Shown: positions 36,222 through 46,700 of the stretch, in pieces | Layout of the letters: the number at the start of each line of letters is the position of its first letter | Position numbering within the stretch: position 1 is the stretch's first letter | Notes under the pieces: generated by a model | Told to the model about the DNA's origin: nothing | Databases searched by the model: none | The model's input: only the letters and a program-made list of their open reading frames with translations | Position numbers and translations under genes: made by a program | NCBI GenBank assembly: GCA_944384155.1 | Contig: CALWSG010000009.1 | Coordinates: 1 to 62,682 of the forward strand | Direction: 5' to 3' | DNA from: an uncultured Lachnospiraceae bacterium | GTDB lineage: Bacteria > Bacillota > Clostridia > Lachnospirales > Lachnospiraceae | Length of the DNA stretch: 62,682 nucleotides

Positions 36222-37703
36222 TCACTTCTGTGTTGCCGGCAGTTCTGCCTTTTTCTTCCTTCCTAAGACCTCCTTCCACATTAACGGATTAAACATTATA
36301 AGCAGCGGAAACAGCTCCAGCCTTCCTGCCAGCATATCAAACATTAACACAACCTTTGAAAAAGGAGTAAACCCTCCAAAGTTCTGCGTTGGTCCCACAA
36401 GCTCAAGTCCGGGACCTACATTATTGATGGCGGTGGCAACGGCGGTAAATGTAGTCACCATATCCTTTCCCTCAAGGGAAACGGCAAATACTGATACCGC
36501 AAATATTATAAAAAATGTACATATATATACATTTATGGAGCGTATAACATCATTCTCAACAGGCTTCCCATCCATTTTAATCTTTTTAATGCTCTTTGGA
36601 TGTATATATGCATTAAGCTCCTTTGCAACTGCTTTTATCATAACTATAAATCTTGATACCTTTATTCCTCCTCCCGTACTTCCCGCACATGCTCCTATAA
36701 ACATAAGCAACACCAGCACTGTCCTTGCAGTCTCAGACCAAAGATTAAAATCCACTGTGGCAAATCCTGTTGTTGTAATAATTGACGCCACCTGAAATAA
36801 TGCATGACGCAACGCATCAAACACCCCTTCCGACATATCAAGTATGTTTACAAATACAATACCTGTTGCCGCCAGTATAATAATAAAATATCCTCTTACC
36901 TCCTCCATTGCCAAAGCCTTTTTTACGTTTTTAAGAAGTATAAAATAATATGCATTAAAGTTCACTCCAAACAATATCATAAATATGGTTACAACCCACT
37001 GCTGATACGGTGTACAGCTCATCATACTGTCATTTTTAATTCCAAACCCCCCTGTTCCTGCCGTTCCAAATGAGGTTGTAATGGAATCAAACAATGGTTT
37101 GTCTCCAATCACAAGAAGTATTATCTGTATCATAGTCATTATAAAATATATAATATATAAAATTCTTGCCGTATATCTCATTTTAGGCACTAGCTTGCCA
37201 ACAGACGGACCCGGACTTTCTGCTCTCATAAGATTAATATTTGAACCTCCGCTTAAGGGAATAATTGCCAGCAGAAATACCAGCACTCCCATACCTCCAA
37301 TCCAATGGGTGAAGCTTCTCCAAAACAGGCTTGTATAAGACAACGCTTCCACATCACTTAGTATACTTGCCCCTGTAGTGGTAAAGCCTGATATTGTTTC
37401 AAACATGGCATCATGAAAAGCAGGAATCTCCCCTGTCATCATAAATGGCAGGCATCCGAAAAAGCTTATCACTATCCAGCTTAAAGCGGTTGCCGCACAC
37501 CCCTCCTTTAAGTGAAAAACAAAATCCTCAGGCTTTTTTCTTGTCATAAGGACACCCGGTATACCGCATATTACCCCAGTTATAAGATAATATATTCCCT
37601 CTGTTTCTCTGTAAATAACAGCTACAATACATGGCAGCAGCAATAACACTGCCTCCGTCTTCATTATGCTTCCTAAAACATATCGAATAACCGACTTATT
37701 CAT
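36222..37703 (-). CDS. trkH: Potassium uptake protein TrkH/KtrB family
   Basis: 493 residues, four M1-P-M2 repeats. Selectivity-filter glycines are visible in ISGFTTTGAS, TSFGTAGTGGFG and ITTTGFATVD, with GAGCAGSTGGGIKVSR (from FIGACAGSTGGGIKVSR) after the third repeat. It forms the pore of a low- or medium-affinity K+ importer in the cytoplasmic membrane. GGAG lies seven bases before ATG 37703. trkA, the regulatory subunit, ends 13 bases upstream, so the pair is one operon. Confidence 0.94.
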   Translation of the reverse strand: MNKSVIRYVLGSIMKTEAVLLLLPCIVAVIYRETEGIYYLITGVICGIPGVLMTRKKPEDFVFHLKEGCAATALSWIVISFFGCLPFMMTGEIPAFHDAMFETISGFTTTGASILSDVEALSYTSLFWRSFTHWIGGMGVLVFLLAIIPLSGGSNINLMRAESPGPSVGKLVPKMRYTARILYIIYFIMTMIQIILLVIGDKPLFDSITTSFGTAGTGGFGIKNDSMMSCTPYQQWVVTIFMILFGVNFNAYYFILLKNVKKALAMEEVRGYFIIILAATGIVFVNILDMSEGVFDALRHALFQVASIITTTGFATVDFNLWSETARTVLVLLMFIGACAGSTGGGIKVSRFIVMIKAVAKELNAYIHPKSIKKIKMDGKPVENDVIRSINVYICTFFIIFAVSVFAVSLEGKDMVTTFTAVATAINNVGPGLELVGPTQNFGGFTPFSKVVLMFDMLAGRLELFPLLIMFNPLMWKEVLGRKKKAELPATQK

Positions 37704-37716
37704 GGCTACTCTCCTT

Positions 37717-39105
37717 CTATTTTAATATATCCTGTATATCGTTAAAGCCTGTATTTGTAGTAACTATCATTACCGTATCTCCCACTGCTATGCAGTCATC
37801 ACCGCTTGGAATAATTATCTTTCCGTTACGGTTTATAAATGCAATAAGAAGATTATCCTTAAGGTTTAACCCTGCCAATGGTATATTAGTTACAGCAGAA
37901 TTTTCATCTACACGAAATTCTATTGCCTCAGCCCTGTAATCAAACATATGATATAATGTTTCTATATTGCTGTCCATGGAAGCTTTTTTTGCACGGACAT
38001 AGGCTATAATTGCCTCTGATGTTATGTATCTTGGATATATAACGCTTCCAAGCTCCAGACTGTTTATTACATTTTTAAAGGTTATTCTGTTTATTTTTGT
38101 TATAACCTTGGCATCTGATACCTGTTTTGCATGAAGGGTAAGCATTATATTTTCCTCATCTATGCCTGTCAGCGGCACAAAGGACTCTGCTCTGCCTATT
38201 CCCTCCTCCTTTAACAGTTCCTCATCTGTTCCGTCTCCGTTTATGATAATGGCGTCCGGAAGAAGTATGCTTAACTCTTCACATCTTGCCCTGTTGCTTT
38301 CTATTATTTTTACGGATATTCCCATGGCAAGAAGCTGCTTTGCCAGATAATATGCCGCTTTCCCCCCTCCTATAATCATTGTATCTTTTACCTGATTAGT
38401 GGCAAAGCCTATTTCTTTTAAGAAGATTCTTGCATGAATACGTGTTGACACAAAGGATATTACATCATCTGCCTTCAATGTAAAATTTCCTGACGGTATA
38501 CATACTTTTCCTTCTCTTTCTATGGCACATATAAGTATATTTTTTACTGTTTCCCTGCCTATTGAGGCTATTGTCTTATTATCAAGTATATTCCCTTTTG
38601 GAAGCTTAATCTTTATTAGCTCTGCCTGACCGTGAGCAAAGGCATTTACCTCCAGTGCAGTAGGCAGATATAATATTCTGGCTGCCTCATTTGCCGCTTC
38701 AAGCTCAGGATTTATAATCATCGCTAACCCAAGCTTTTCCCTGAGATAGCCTACTTCCCTGCTGTAGTCAGGATTTCGTACCCTTGCTATTGCAGCACAG
38801 TTGCCAACTTGCTTCGCTATGGTACAGCACAGCAAATTAAGCTCATCCGAATCTGTCACTGCTATAATAAGGTCTGCATCTTCTATTCCTGCCTCCATCT
38901 GTACACTGTAGCTTGCTCCATTTCCCGGTATTCCCATAATATCATACATATTGGTAATATCCTGTATTACCTGTGAATTTTTATCTATGATAGTTATATC
39001 ATGTCCCTCTTTGCTAAGCTGCTCTATAAGCGCAGCCCCTACCTTACCGCAGCCTACTATAATAATATTAAGCCCTTTTGCGGTCGTACCAGATGCTTTA
39101 AACAT
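37717..39105 (-). CDS. trkA: Trk potassium transporter regulatory subunit TrkA
   Basis: About 462 residues with two RCK halves. Each has a Rossmann NAD-binding domain (IIIVGCGKVGAALIEQL and TMIIGGGKAAYYLAKQL) and a TrkA_C domain (ending VSFVSTRIHAR and VMIVTTNTGF). It gates TrkH in response to nucleotides. The start ATG 39105 (MFKASGTT) is preceded by GGAGG 11 bases upstream; TTG 39123 is possible. No c-di-AMP riboswitch is apparent in the short upstream leader. Confidence 0.94.
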   Translation of the reverse strand: MFKASGTTAKGLNIIIVGCGKVGAALIEQLSKEGHDITIIDKNSQVIQDITNMYDIMGIPGNGASYSVQMEAGIEDADLIIAVTDSDELNLLCCTIAKQVGNCAAIARVRNPDYSREVGYLREKLGLAMIINPELEAANEAARILYLPTALEVNAFAHGQAELIKIKLPKGNILDNKTIASIGRETVKNILICAIEREGKVCIPSGNFTLKADDVISFVSTRIHARIFLKEIGFATNQVKDTMIIGGGKAAYYLAKQLLAMGISVKIIESNRARCEELSILLPDAIIINGDGTDEELLKEEGIGRAESFVPLTGIDEENIMLTLHAKQVSDAKVITKINRITFKNVINSLELGSVIYPRYITSEAIIAYVRAKKASMDSNIETLYHMFDYRAEAIEFRVDENSAVTNIPLAGLNLKDNLLIAFINRNGKIIIPSGDDCIAVGDTVMIVTTNTGFNDIQDILK

Positions 39106-39225
39106 TTCCCCTTTTACCTCCAAATATTTTTATGTATGGTACTAACCGTAGTATATCACTTATATATAGAAAAATCATCCGTTTTTTGCATTATGAGAAA
39201 TAAATACTATTTTGTCAAAAATTCA

Positions 39226-39261
39226 ACAGGCAGATTCCTCTATAATGAAGAATCTGCCTGT
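39226..39261 (-). terminator. Terminator of glnA
   Basis: ACAGGCAGATTC and GAATCTGCCTGT form a perfect 12-bp stem with a 12-base loop, followed on the minus strand by TGAATTTTTG. It lies 25 bases past the glnA stop. Confidence 0.85.
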
Positions 39262-39285
39262 GTCTGTATTTTTATAATACTGCTT

Positions 39286-41397
39286 TTATACCTCAAACAT
39301 TAAATCTCCGTATGAAGGCATTGGCCACATTTCCTTATCTACAATCATCTCAAGCTTATCAATAGGTGTTCTTAACGCATCCATATCTTCCTTAATTGTA
39401 TCTTTGTAGAAGAAGGCCTGTGCTTTTACATCTTCCATAGCCGCACCTGCTGCCTGGTCTGCCATAAGCTTCTTTAACGCTTCCTTAGCCTCCTTAAGCA
39501 ATGCATCTGACTCTGCAAGAAGCTCTGCCTGAACAGATGCATCTGCACCTGCCGCCTTTACTGATGTTACTGTATCTGCCAATGACTTTGTATATTTAAC
39601 TACAGCAGGTATTAACTGCTTAGACGCCATATCAACCATTGTAAGTGCCTCAATATTAATTGTCTTGGCATATGTTTCGTACAGCACCTCCTGGCGTGAC
39701 TCAAGCTCTGCCTTTGTAAAGATGTGGAACTTCTCAAACAGCTTAACTGCCTTTTCTGTTGTAAGTGTCTCTGTAGCCTCCACCATAGACTTAATATTTG
39801 GAAGACCTCTTCTCTGTGCCTCTGCAACCCACTCATCTGAATATCCGTTGCCGTTAAAGATAATTCTCTGATATTTTGTCATGTATTCCTTAATAAGATC
39901 ATGACAAGCCATGTCAAAGTCCTCTGCCGCCTCAAGAACATCTGCTGCCTCACAGAATGCCTCTGCAACAATGGCATTGAGAGTAGTGTTAGGGCTTGCT
40001 ATAGAATCTGAAGAGCCAACCATACGGAACTCAAACTTATTTCCTGTAAATGCAAACGGTGAAGTTCTGTTTCTGTCTGTAGCATCCTTCTTCAAATCAG
40101 GAAGTGTACTTACACCAGTCTGTAATACTCCTCCGTCTAAGCATGATGTAGCCTCACCTTTTTCCACAAGCTGCATAACAACATCCTGAAGCTGATCTCC
40201 AAGGAATACTGAAATAATTGCAGGAGGTGCCTCATTAGCTCCAAGTCTGTGGTCATTTCCCACATCTGATGCTGACTGGCGAAGCAGGTCTGCATGTGTA
40301 TCAACAGCTTTTAATATACATGCCAGTACTAATAAGAACTGTACATTTTCGTTCGGTGTGTCGCCCGGATCAAGAAGGTTTACTCCGTCATCTGTACAGA
40401 GAGACCAGTTATTGTGCTTACCTGAACCATTTACACCTGCAAAAGGCTTCTCGTGAAGAAGACACGCCATACCATGCTCCTGTGCCACTCTTTTCATTGT
40501 TTCCATTACTATCTGATTTCTGTCTACCGCAATATTAGCCACATCAAAGATAGGCGCCAGCTCATGCTGTGCAGGAGCAACTTCGTTATGCTGTGTTTTG
40601 GCAGTAACACCAAGCTTCCAAAGTTCAACATTTAAATCCTTCATATATGCACCTATTCTCTGGCGGATAACTCCAAAGTAATGATCCTCCATCTCCTGAC
40701 CCTTTGGAGCCGGTGCTCCGAAAAGTGTTCTTCCTGCATATATTAAATCTTTTCTCTGTAAATATTTAGCTCTGTCCACAAGGAAATATTCCTGCTCAGG
40801 TCCTACTGATGCCACTACCTTTGTAGCCTTTGTATTTCCAAATAATCTTACTATTCTAAGTGCCTGCTGGCTAACTGCCTCCATGGACCTTAAGAGCGGT
40901 GTTTTCTTATCAAGCGCCTCTCCCTTATATGAGCAGAATGCTGTAGGTATGCAAAGAGTTACGCCTGCCGCATCCTCCTTTAAAAATGCCGGTGAAGTAC
41001 AGTCCCATGCAGTATATCCCCTTGCCTCAAAGGTTGCTCTAAGTCCTCCTGAAGGGAATGATGAAGCATCAGGCTCACCCTTTATTAATTCCTTGCCGGA
41101 AAACTCCATAATCATCTTTCCGTCTTCATCGGGAAGTGTAACAAAAGAATCGTGCTTCTCAGCAGTAATACCTGTAAGAGGCTGGAACCAGTGTGTATAG
41201 TGTGTTGCTCCCTTTTCAACAGCCCAATCCTTCATTGCCTTTGCAACAATATCGGCTGTCTCTAAAGACATTTCTCCGCCTGTCTCCATTATTTTCTTTA
41301 CTTCTGCAAATACTTTTTTTGGAAGACGCTCCTTCATTGTTCCCAATGTAAAGACGTTTTCTCCAAAAATTTCCTCAACATTCAATACTTTACTCAT
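39286..41397 (-). CDS. glnN: Glutamine synthetase, type III
   Basis: About 703 residues, the length of GSIII (GlnN), much longer than GSI. It makes glutamine from glutamate, ammonia and ATP. The GSIII blocks are visible: [36 protein letters not shown] and [15 protein letters not shown], and a long helical C-terminal extension. I start at ATG 41397 ([11 protein letters not shown]); AAAGG lies ten bases upstream. The gene has its own promoter and a leader of about 280 nt that contains a terminator, so expression is likely controlled by attenuation. Confidence 0.95.
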   Translation of the reverse strand: MSKVLNVEEIFGENVFTLGTMKERLPKKVFAEVKKIMETGGEMSLETADIVAKAMKDWAVEKGATHYTHWFQPLTGITAEKHDSFVTLPDEDGKMIMEFSGKELIKGEPDASSFPSGGLRATFEARGYTAWDCTSPAFLKEDAAGVTLCIPTAFCSYKGEALDKKTPLLRSMEAVSQQALRIVRLFGNTKATKVVASVGPEQEYFLVDRAKYLQRKDLIYAGRTLFGAPAPKGQEMEDHYFGVIRQRIGAYMKDLNVELWKLGVTAKTQHNEVAPAQHELAPIFDVANIAVDRNQIVMETMKRVAQEHGMACLLHEKPFAGVNGSGKHNNWSLCTDDGVNLLDPGDTPNENVQFLLVLACILKAVDTHADLLRQSASDVGNDHRLGANEAPPAIISVFLGDQLQDVVMQLVEKGEATSCLDGGVLQTGVSTLPDLKKDATDRNRTSPFAFTGNKFEFRMVGSSDSIASPNTTLNAIVAEAFCEAADVLEAAEDFDMACHDLIKEYMTKYQRIIFNGNGYSDEWVAEAQRRGLPNIKSMVEATETLTTEKAVKLFEKFHIFTKAELESRQEVLYETYAKTINIEALTMVDMASKQLIPAVVKYTKSLADTVTSVKAAGADASVQAELLAESDALLKEAKEALKKLMADQAAGAAMEDVKAQAFFYKDTIKEDMDALRTPIDKLEMIVDKEMWPMPSYGDLMFEV

Positions 41398-41414
41398 TCT
41401 TTTCATTCCTTTCA

Positions 41415-41582
41415 TTATACTGTTATGAAATTTTCCCGCACATATGTATAAAATCCTAATTTTTTACCAGAAAAGCTTTTGGGATAACTCCCTATATTCT
41501 TCTCTGATACGTTACATATTAACACATCGGGAAGTTGCTGGCAACTAAAACAGAATATTATTTTTACTTCACGGAAATTCAT
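41415..41582 (-). CDS. Possible 55-residue leader ORF before glnN
   Basis: Between the leader terminator and glnN an ATG (41582) follows GGAG by five bases and opens a 55-codon frame ([20 protein letters not shown] to ENFITV). Its TAA (41417-41415) overlaps an ATG in the glnN frame at 41415 (TAATG), 18 bases before the preferred glnN start. It could couple translation of glnN to passage of ribosomes. No similarity recognised and codon use is not distinctive, so it may be chance. Confidence 0.25.
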   Translation of the reverse strand: MNFREVKIIFCFSCQQLPDVLICNVSEKNIGSYPKSFSGKKLGFYTYVRENFITV

Positions 41583-41598
41583 CCCCTCTCCGCAAAAT

Positions 41599-41630
41599 AA
41601 AAAAAGGCACTCCCAACTAAAGGGAACGCC
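41599..41630 (-). terminator. Terminator inside the glnN leader (attenuator candidate)
   Basis: On the minus strand GGCGTTCCC pairs with GGGAGTGCC (two wobbles) around a 7-base loop and is followed by seven T. It lies about 50 bases after the predicted glnN start point and 200 bases before the gene. It could end transcripts from the sortase gene as well as attenuate glnN. A TGGCAT segment just upstream could pair with GTGCC and compete with the stem. Confidence 0.75.
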
Positions 41631-41688
41631 ATTGTTCACTGTATGCCATTTATTATTCAATTAAAAGCCTATGACTTTTACAAGTAAT

Positions 41689-41717
41689 AAAATAACTCAT
41701 TTCAGAGAAAATTGCAA
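41689..41717 (-). promoter_or_regulatory. Promoter of glnN with A-rich upstream element
   Basis: On the minus strand TTGCAA (41717-41712), 17 bases, TATTTT (41694-41689), preceded by AAAATTAAAAAAAGTGC. The upstream block and -35 match those of the tRNA-Gln promoter (20776-20804) at 22 of 23 positions. Confidence 0.7.
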
Positions 41718-41750
41718 GCACTTTTTTTAATTTTATTTACTTTTTTAATT

Positions 41751-42575
41751 TCAGTCCTTTATTTCCTCTCTCTGTACCAACTGGACAATAGTTCTTTTTG
41801 ACTTATCATCAATAGTACATGTTGACAGAGTTATAATTTTGTCTTCTGCAGTTATCTCCCCCGCTTTAGGGAAATCATGTACTGACTTTTCAAGACATTT
41901 ATTTACATACTCCATAAACGACTCATCACTGGCAAAGGAATACTGGTACGTATCACTTCCCTCACTTGCCGTTTCATAGCATGCAAAAACATAATACTTA
42001 TAATGCTTTTCTCCTATATATATATCCATGTCAGGATGAGCCTCTGCATATCCGTCCTTGCTTATATACCATATAAGAGAGCCGAATATATTATAATTGG
42101 TTCTTCCTCCCATACGATGACCGTACACAATAGGATTCTTTGCTTCAAGGCCTTCTTCTATCCTGTAATCTACAAAAATACTTCCTGAACTGTTATATGT
42201 ATTGTTAGGCAGGTGATCCAGATAATACTCATTGTCTGAATGCTGCAATATTGGATTGTCAATATATTCTCCATCCTCCTGCCTTATATATCCTTTTGCC
42301 TCACTGTTATAGCTTAAAAGCAGTTCAAAATCCCATACAAACTTTGCACCTGTAGATGAATTGCTCATGGTTATTGTTTCCCCGTTCCCATCTGTCTGAG
42401 ATTCTCCGCTTTCATCCTCAGAAGTTTCCTCTACCATAAACATATTGGAAATTTCATTATTTATTTCCTTACTGTCCTGACTGTCTAAATATATAAGCGT
42501 AAGCTCATATGATGCGTATCCAAACACACACAGTGCTGCAAACATAACAACATATCTCACTATTAACTGCTTCAT
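41751..42575 (-). CDS. Class B sortase
   Basis: Membrane-bound transpeptidase of 274 residues. An N-terminal helix (IVRYVVMFAALCVFGYASYEL), a Ser/Glu-rich spacer, then the sortase beta-barrel. The catalytic His is in IVYGHRMGGRTNY, the Cys in IITLSTCTID and the Arg in SKRTIVQLVQ. The YGH(R/N)M and LSTC contexts are class B. It anchors secreted proteins to the cell wall; the InlB-repeat protein (50530-54828) is a possible but unproven substrate. The start ATG 42575 has GGAGG six bases upstream. It follows fba by about 115 bases. Confidence 0.92.
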   Translation of the reverse strand: MKQLIVRYVVMFAALCVFGYASYELTLIYLDSQDSKEINNEISNMFMVEETSEDESGESQTDGNGETITMSNSSTGAKFVWDFELLLSYNSEAKGYIRQEDGEYIDNPILQHSDNEYYLDHLPNNTYNSSGSIFVDYRIEEGLEAKNPIVYGHRMGGRTNYNIFGSLIWYISKDGYAEAHPDMDIYIGEKHYKYYVFACYETASEGSDTYQYSFASDESFMEYVNKCLEKSVHDFPKAGEITAEDKIITLSTCTIDDKSKRTIVQLVQREEIKD

Positions 42576-42604
42576 AGCAATCCTCCATAGGGAAAAGGTT
42601 ATAT

Positions 42605-42640
42605 GTGTGAAAAATAAGTATAACACCTTATTTTCCACAC
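42605..42640 (-). other. Strong hairpin in the fba-sortase gap
   Basis: On the minus strand GTGTGGAAAATAAG and CTTATTTTTCACAC form a 14-bp stem (one mismatch) with loop GTGTTATA. It stands 30 bases before the sortase start. It might be a weak fba terminator or an RNA-stability element. Outer AGGGAA and TTCCCT could pair around it and crowd the ribosome binding site. Confidence 0.5.
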
Positions 42641-42689
42641 TTCACTTCCCTGTCTCTTATAAACCCTTTATCTCTTTATCCTTAGATTA

Positions 42690-43553
42690 TTATGCCTTTC
42701 CAACAGAGCCAAACAATTCCATTTTTTCCTTAACAGTGGCTTTAATAGCCTCAAATCCCGGAGCCAAAAGCTTTCTAGGATCATAGCCCTTACCCTCAAG
42801 GTCTTTTCCGGCCTCAATATATTTACGTGTTGCCTCTGCAAATGAAAGCTGACACTCTGTATTTACATTTATCTTTGCCACGCCGAGGGAAATTGCTTTC
42901 TTTATCATGTCTTCAGGTATTCCTGTTCCTCCGTGGAGAACTAACGGCATATCTCCTGTCTTTTCACTTACCGCTGCAAGAGTTTCAAAGCTTAAGCCCT
43001 TCCAGTTTGCAGGATACTTTCCGTGTATATTTCCTATACCAGCCGCAAGCATGGTAACTCCCAAATCTGCTATTGCCTTGCATTCATTAGGGTCCGCACA
43101 CTCTCCTGCACCAATAACTCCATCTTCCTCTCCGCCGATAGAACCTACCTCTGCCTCAAGTGACATTCCATGTTCTTTCGCTATCTTTACAAGCTCCTTT
43201 GTCTTTTCCACATTCTCCTCTATAGGATAATGTGAGCCGTCAAACATAATTGATGAGAATCCCGCCTCAACGCACTTTAAACATCCCTCATAGCTTCCAT
43301 GGTCAAGATGAATTGCCACAGGAACAGTAATTTTAAGCTCCTCCAACATTCCCTTTACCATACCTACAACAGTTTTGTATCCTGCCATATATTTGCCTGC
43401 ACCCTCAGATACTCCAAGAATAACAGGAGACTTTAATTCCTCCGCCGTAAGAAGTATTGCCTTTGTCCATTCAAGATTGTTAATATTAAACTGACCTATG
43501 GCATATTTACCTTCCTTTGCCTTCTTTAACATTTCTTCTGCCGAAACTAACAT
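42690..43553 (-). CDS. fba: Fructose-1,6-bisphosphate aldolase, class II
   Basis: 287 residues, zinc-dependent aldolase of glycolysis. Zinc His ligands and catalytic residues are in VAIHLDHGSYEGCLK, LEAEVGSIGGEEDG, GIGNIHGKYP and LVLHGGTGIPEDMI; GVAKINVNTE is the substrate loop. The start is ATG 43553 (MLVSAEEMLKKA) with GAGGG five bases upstream; the frame opens further at 43586 inside the leader element. The leader of about 140 nt carries the pseudoknot element shared with the gene at 48706. Confidence 0.96.
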   Translation of the reverse strand: MLVSAEEMLKKAKEGKYAIGQFNINNLEWTKAILLTAEELKSPVILGVSEGAGKYMAGYKTVVGMVKGMLEELKITVPVAIHLDHGSYEGCLKCVEAGFSSIMFDGSHYPIEENVEKTKELVKIAKEHGMSLEAEVGSIGGEEDGVIGAGECADPNECKAIADLGVTMLAAGIGNIHGKYPANWKGLSFETLAAVSEKTGDMPLVLHGGTGIPEDMIKKAISLGVAKINVNTECQLSFAEATRKYIEAGKDLEGKGYDPRKLLAPGFEAIKATVKEKMELFGSVGKA

Positions 43554-43564
43554 AAAACCCTCAT

Positions 43565-43658
43565 TTCTGCGCACATTTTTTTGCATAACGAGTTTGCGTC
43601 CAGTGCGCCAAACACAAATCCCGAGTGTTAAAAAACTGTCATTTATGGTTTTTCACAC
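43565..43658 (-). ncRNA. Pseudoknot leader element, copy A (fba leader)
   Basis: On the minus strand, in order: a U-rich hairpin (43658-43625); a stem with arms CGGGATTTGTGT (43623-43612) and ACGCAAACTCG (43599-43589), one bulged A, 11 bp; loop bases GCGCAC (43608-43603) complementary to GTGCGC (43574-43569); then AGAAAT and the GAGGG ribosome binding site. Copy B at 48600-48700 matches at roughly four positions in five over 105 nt. The loop-to-ribosome-site pairing is conserved with one compensatory change, suggesting a functional RNA structure. Confidence 0.6.
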
Positions 43659-43700
43659 CAATACCTTTATTTCCGGTTTTCGTCTCACAACGCTAGATAT

Positions 43701-43729
43701 AGTATAACTCATTTTTGCCCTAAATACAA
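43701..43729 (-). promoter_or_regulatory. Promoter of fba
   Basis: On the minus strand TTGTAT (43729-43724), 17 bases, TATACT (43706-43701). It overlaps the 3' end of the DUF58-transglutaminase gene. Transcription from about 43694 includes the entire copy A leader. Confidence 0.75.
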
Positions 43730-46700
43730 GCATTTGATATATTTCATAAAAAATTTACGGAAGACTCCATTAGCATCATAAATATACTTAACAGCAGCTT
43801 GTGCTGTTTTCTCTGCCTCCTCCAGCTCCTTTGCCGTAATCATTTTATTATCATATGACGCCTTGTCAAAAATATTATACATTTTTAAAAGCTTTTTTTC
43901 AAATTCCTTTGGATTATATTCTGTGTTTTTTCCGGCATTTTCTTCTATATAACAGGAAAGCAGAAATGCCAGCCTTTCCCTCTGTACATTAAGAGAAATA
44001 TTCACACCTGAAAGCTCCATTGCCCTTATAAGCTCCTTCTCCCATGCCTGTGCTGCCAGGGAACAGTCACTTCCCTGTATTATGTTTTCCAGCTTTTTAT
44101 CCCTGTAGCTTTTCCTTCCAAATATAAGGCTGACAACAATAACCGCCGCTCCTATGCTTAAGTTCCTTATTAATCCACGGATATCTGTTTTCTTTTCCAC
44201 TCCCTGCTCCTGCTTCTCTGTCTGTTCCGTCTCCGGAGCTGTTTCCTCATTTACAGCAGTTGTTTCAGGCTCTTTGGTGGGCCGGCTGTTATTATTATTG
44301 TTATTATTATCTTGTCCACCTGTAGGTTCTTCTATTAGTGACTCATCAATAAAATGATAATTAAGGCTTTCATACCCCGGAGTTACCTCAACAGGCATCC
44401 AGCCATAACCGTCAACATATATTTCCGCCCATGCGTGTGCCCTTCTGTCATCTACTTCAATGACAACGGTGCCTCTATTCTTATATTCCTCAATTTCCTC
44501 TGAGCTTGGATGTACATAATAGCCCTCCACATACCTTGCCGGTATTCCATACATGCGAAACATTATAACTGCCATTGTAGCAAAATGTGAGCAGTAGCCC
44601 TTTCTCTCCTCAAAAAACTTTGTGAAAAAATCCTGCCCTTCCTCAAGCTTTCCCGGCTCTGTTGAGTATTCATAATTTTCACGGAGATATTTTCGCACAC
44701 TTTCTATATAAGGCTCATAACCGTTTATCTCCGTGCCGTGTTCCCACAGCTCAACCGCTTCTCCCGCGTCATTATAGTATACCCATGGTATTTCATTATA
44801 AAAGCCGGATAATATATCCGGATAATATGTTTCACTCACATATGCCCATCTGCACAGCTCTCCATACACTTCCTCCTCCCGGAAAAATTCCCTTACTATA
44901 TTTTTATCTATATTATCTGCTCTTGTAATTTGATAAAAATAGTAAGCCTCCGTTGATTCTGCCGGTGGATTTATCACTCCGTCCTTTACTATATTCTTTT
45001 TGTCAAAATATGCACCGTAAGGAATATAATACATATTGTCCAGTGACCTTATTGATATTCCCGCAGATTTTATCTCCTCAACAGTTATTTCATGGCTGCC
45101 TGTTGCCTGAAGCTGTGCCGTCTCAAAAGCCAGATTGTATATGTTATTTAAGGTTGCTCCATATTGCTGCAGTCTTTCCTCCATATATTCACTTTTATAA
45201 TCAGCAACCTCCTTCCATGTATTTCCCGTATACTCACTTCCAACGTAGCTTTTAAGATATATTGGAAATTCCACATTCCCTGTAACAGATACCACAAGTC
45301 TTGTCTCTCCGTCAAAGGTAATCCTGTCCACCTCTCCAAGCCTTCCTCTGCTCATACCCCCGACTGCACTGTCTGTTCTGTTTTTTTGTCTGTATCCGTT
45401 TATTTCCTCAACAAAGGCATTAACCTCTTCCTTTACCTTGCTGAGAATTGCCGGGCGGCTGTACCCCTTAACAATATCAAGAAGCATAACCACACATACT
45501 ATGGTGCCCACAATATAGCCACATATTGCTCCTATGTTTAATGTAGACTCATAAAAGGACTTTTTTAAAACATTTTTTTCATTTTTTACTATATTGCTGT
45601 AAGTTGCACTATAAGTAAATATTATAAACAGGTATGTCATATACATGATAGTATCCATCAGGGACGGTACGCAGCCATAGGCAAAGCAAAGCATAATAAA
45701 GGGAACTGTCAGCAGCAGATGTATTAATACTGTAATGCTTTTCCATGTAAATATAAACAATACAATGGCTATGACTGCTGTAACAAAAGAAATAAATGAC
45801 ATTATCTCATATCCGCCATCATCTGTCAGTCCAAAAAATACATAAGCCGTCACATTTCCCTCAATATACATGGAATTGCCAAATGCTTTTATTAAAGCTG
45901 CTCCCCCCTTAATTATATTTCCTATTCCTATATACAGAGAGACCACACCTATTATTCCCAGTATATATATGAATTTATATCTAAGTTTTTTTATCAGGGC
46001 AGATACTGTCATTGCTGCTGTTGTAAACACTGCCGCCTTAATTACCATTTCCGGAAATATATCCATAACTACAGTGTCAAGAAGCACTGCCATGGGAACA
46101 TATGAGCCAAGAAAAACTATAAGTATTTTGAAAATCTGAGTGTATATGGCAATATCCTCGTCATCATTATTTATATAAAGCTCCTGACCTATATCTGTAA
46201 ATTGCTTTTCCTGTTTTTCCCCTTCACATATATCCACCCCTATAACATTGGTCCCGTTTAACATAAGGTCTGTATCTTTTAACGGACCGCTCTCAAGCTT
46301 TGTATAATATTCATTAAGCTCCTCTCCATTGTCTCTGTTTATCCTTGAAGATATGAGTATATTTCTTCCCTTTCCAATGTTCTCCCTGAATCTGTGAATT
46401 ACCTCTTCTGCATACCTGCACTGCCTCCCCCATAAAATAATACTGCTTTTGCCATTTATCTTTACAGGATTTCCCTCTGTATCAAAAACATATATATTAA
46501 TCTTTTCTTCCATACTTCTCAAACATTCTATTAAAGAAAAGGCATATCTGTAAAATCTGTCTATTCCTTCTTTCACCGGAATTTTATTGTCAGGCACGGC
46601 AAAGTCTATATATATATTTGTTTCACTATATACAGGCATACTATATCTCTTTATTACGTAGCTGTCTGTCTTAAGACTTAATTTCCAGTGTATATCCCTT

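Noticed and set aside
41583..41660. Upstream extension of the 55-codon frame before glnN.
   Set aside because: It would run through the leader terminator and lacks a ribosome site.
42598..42624. Loop of the sortase leader hairpin (GTTATA) is complementary to TATAAC right after the hairpin, like the other leaders.
   Set aside because: Only one base separates the 14-bp stem from the second strand, too short to cross it, and both hexamers are pure low-complexity. I do not count it in the family.
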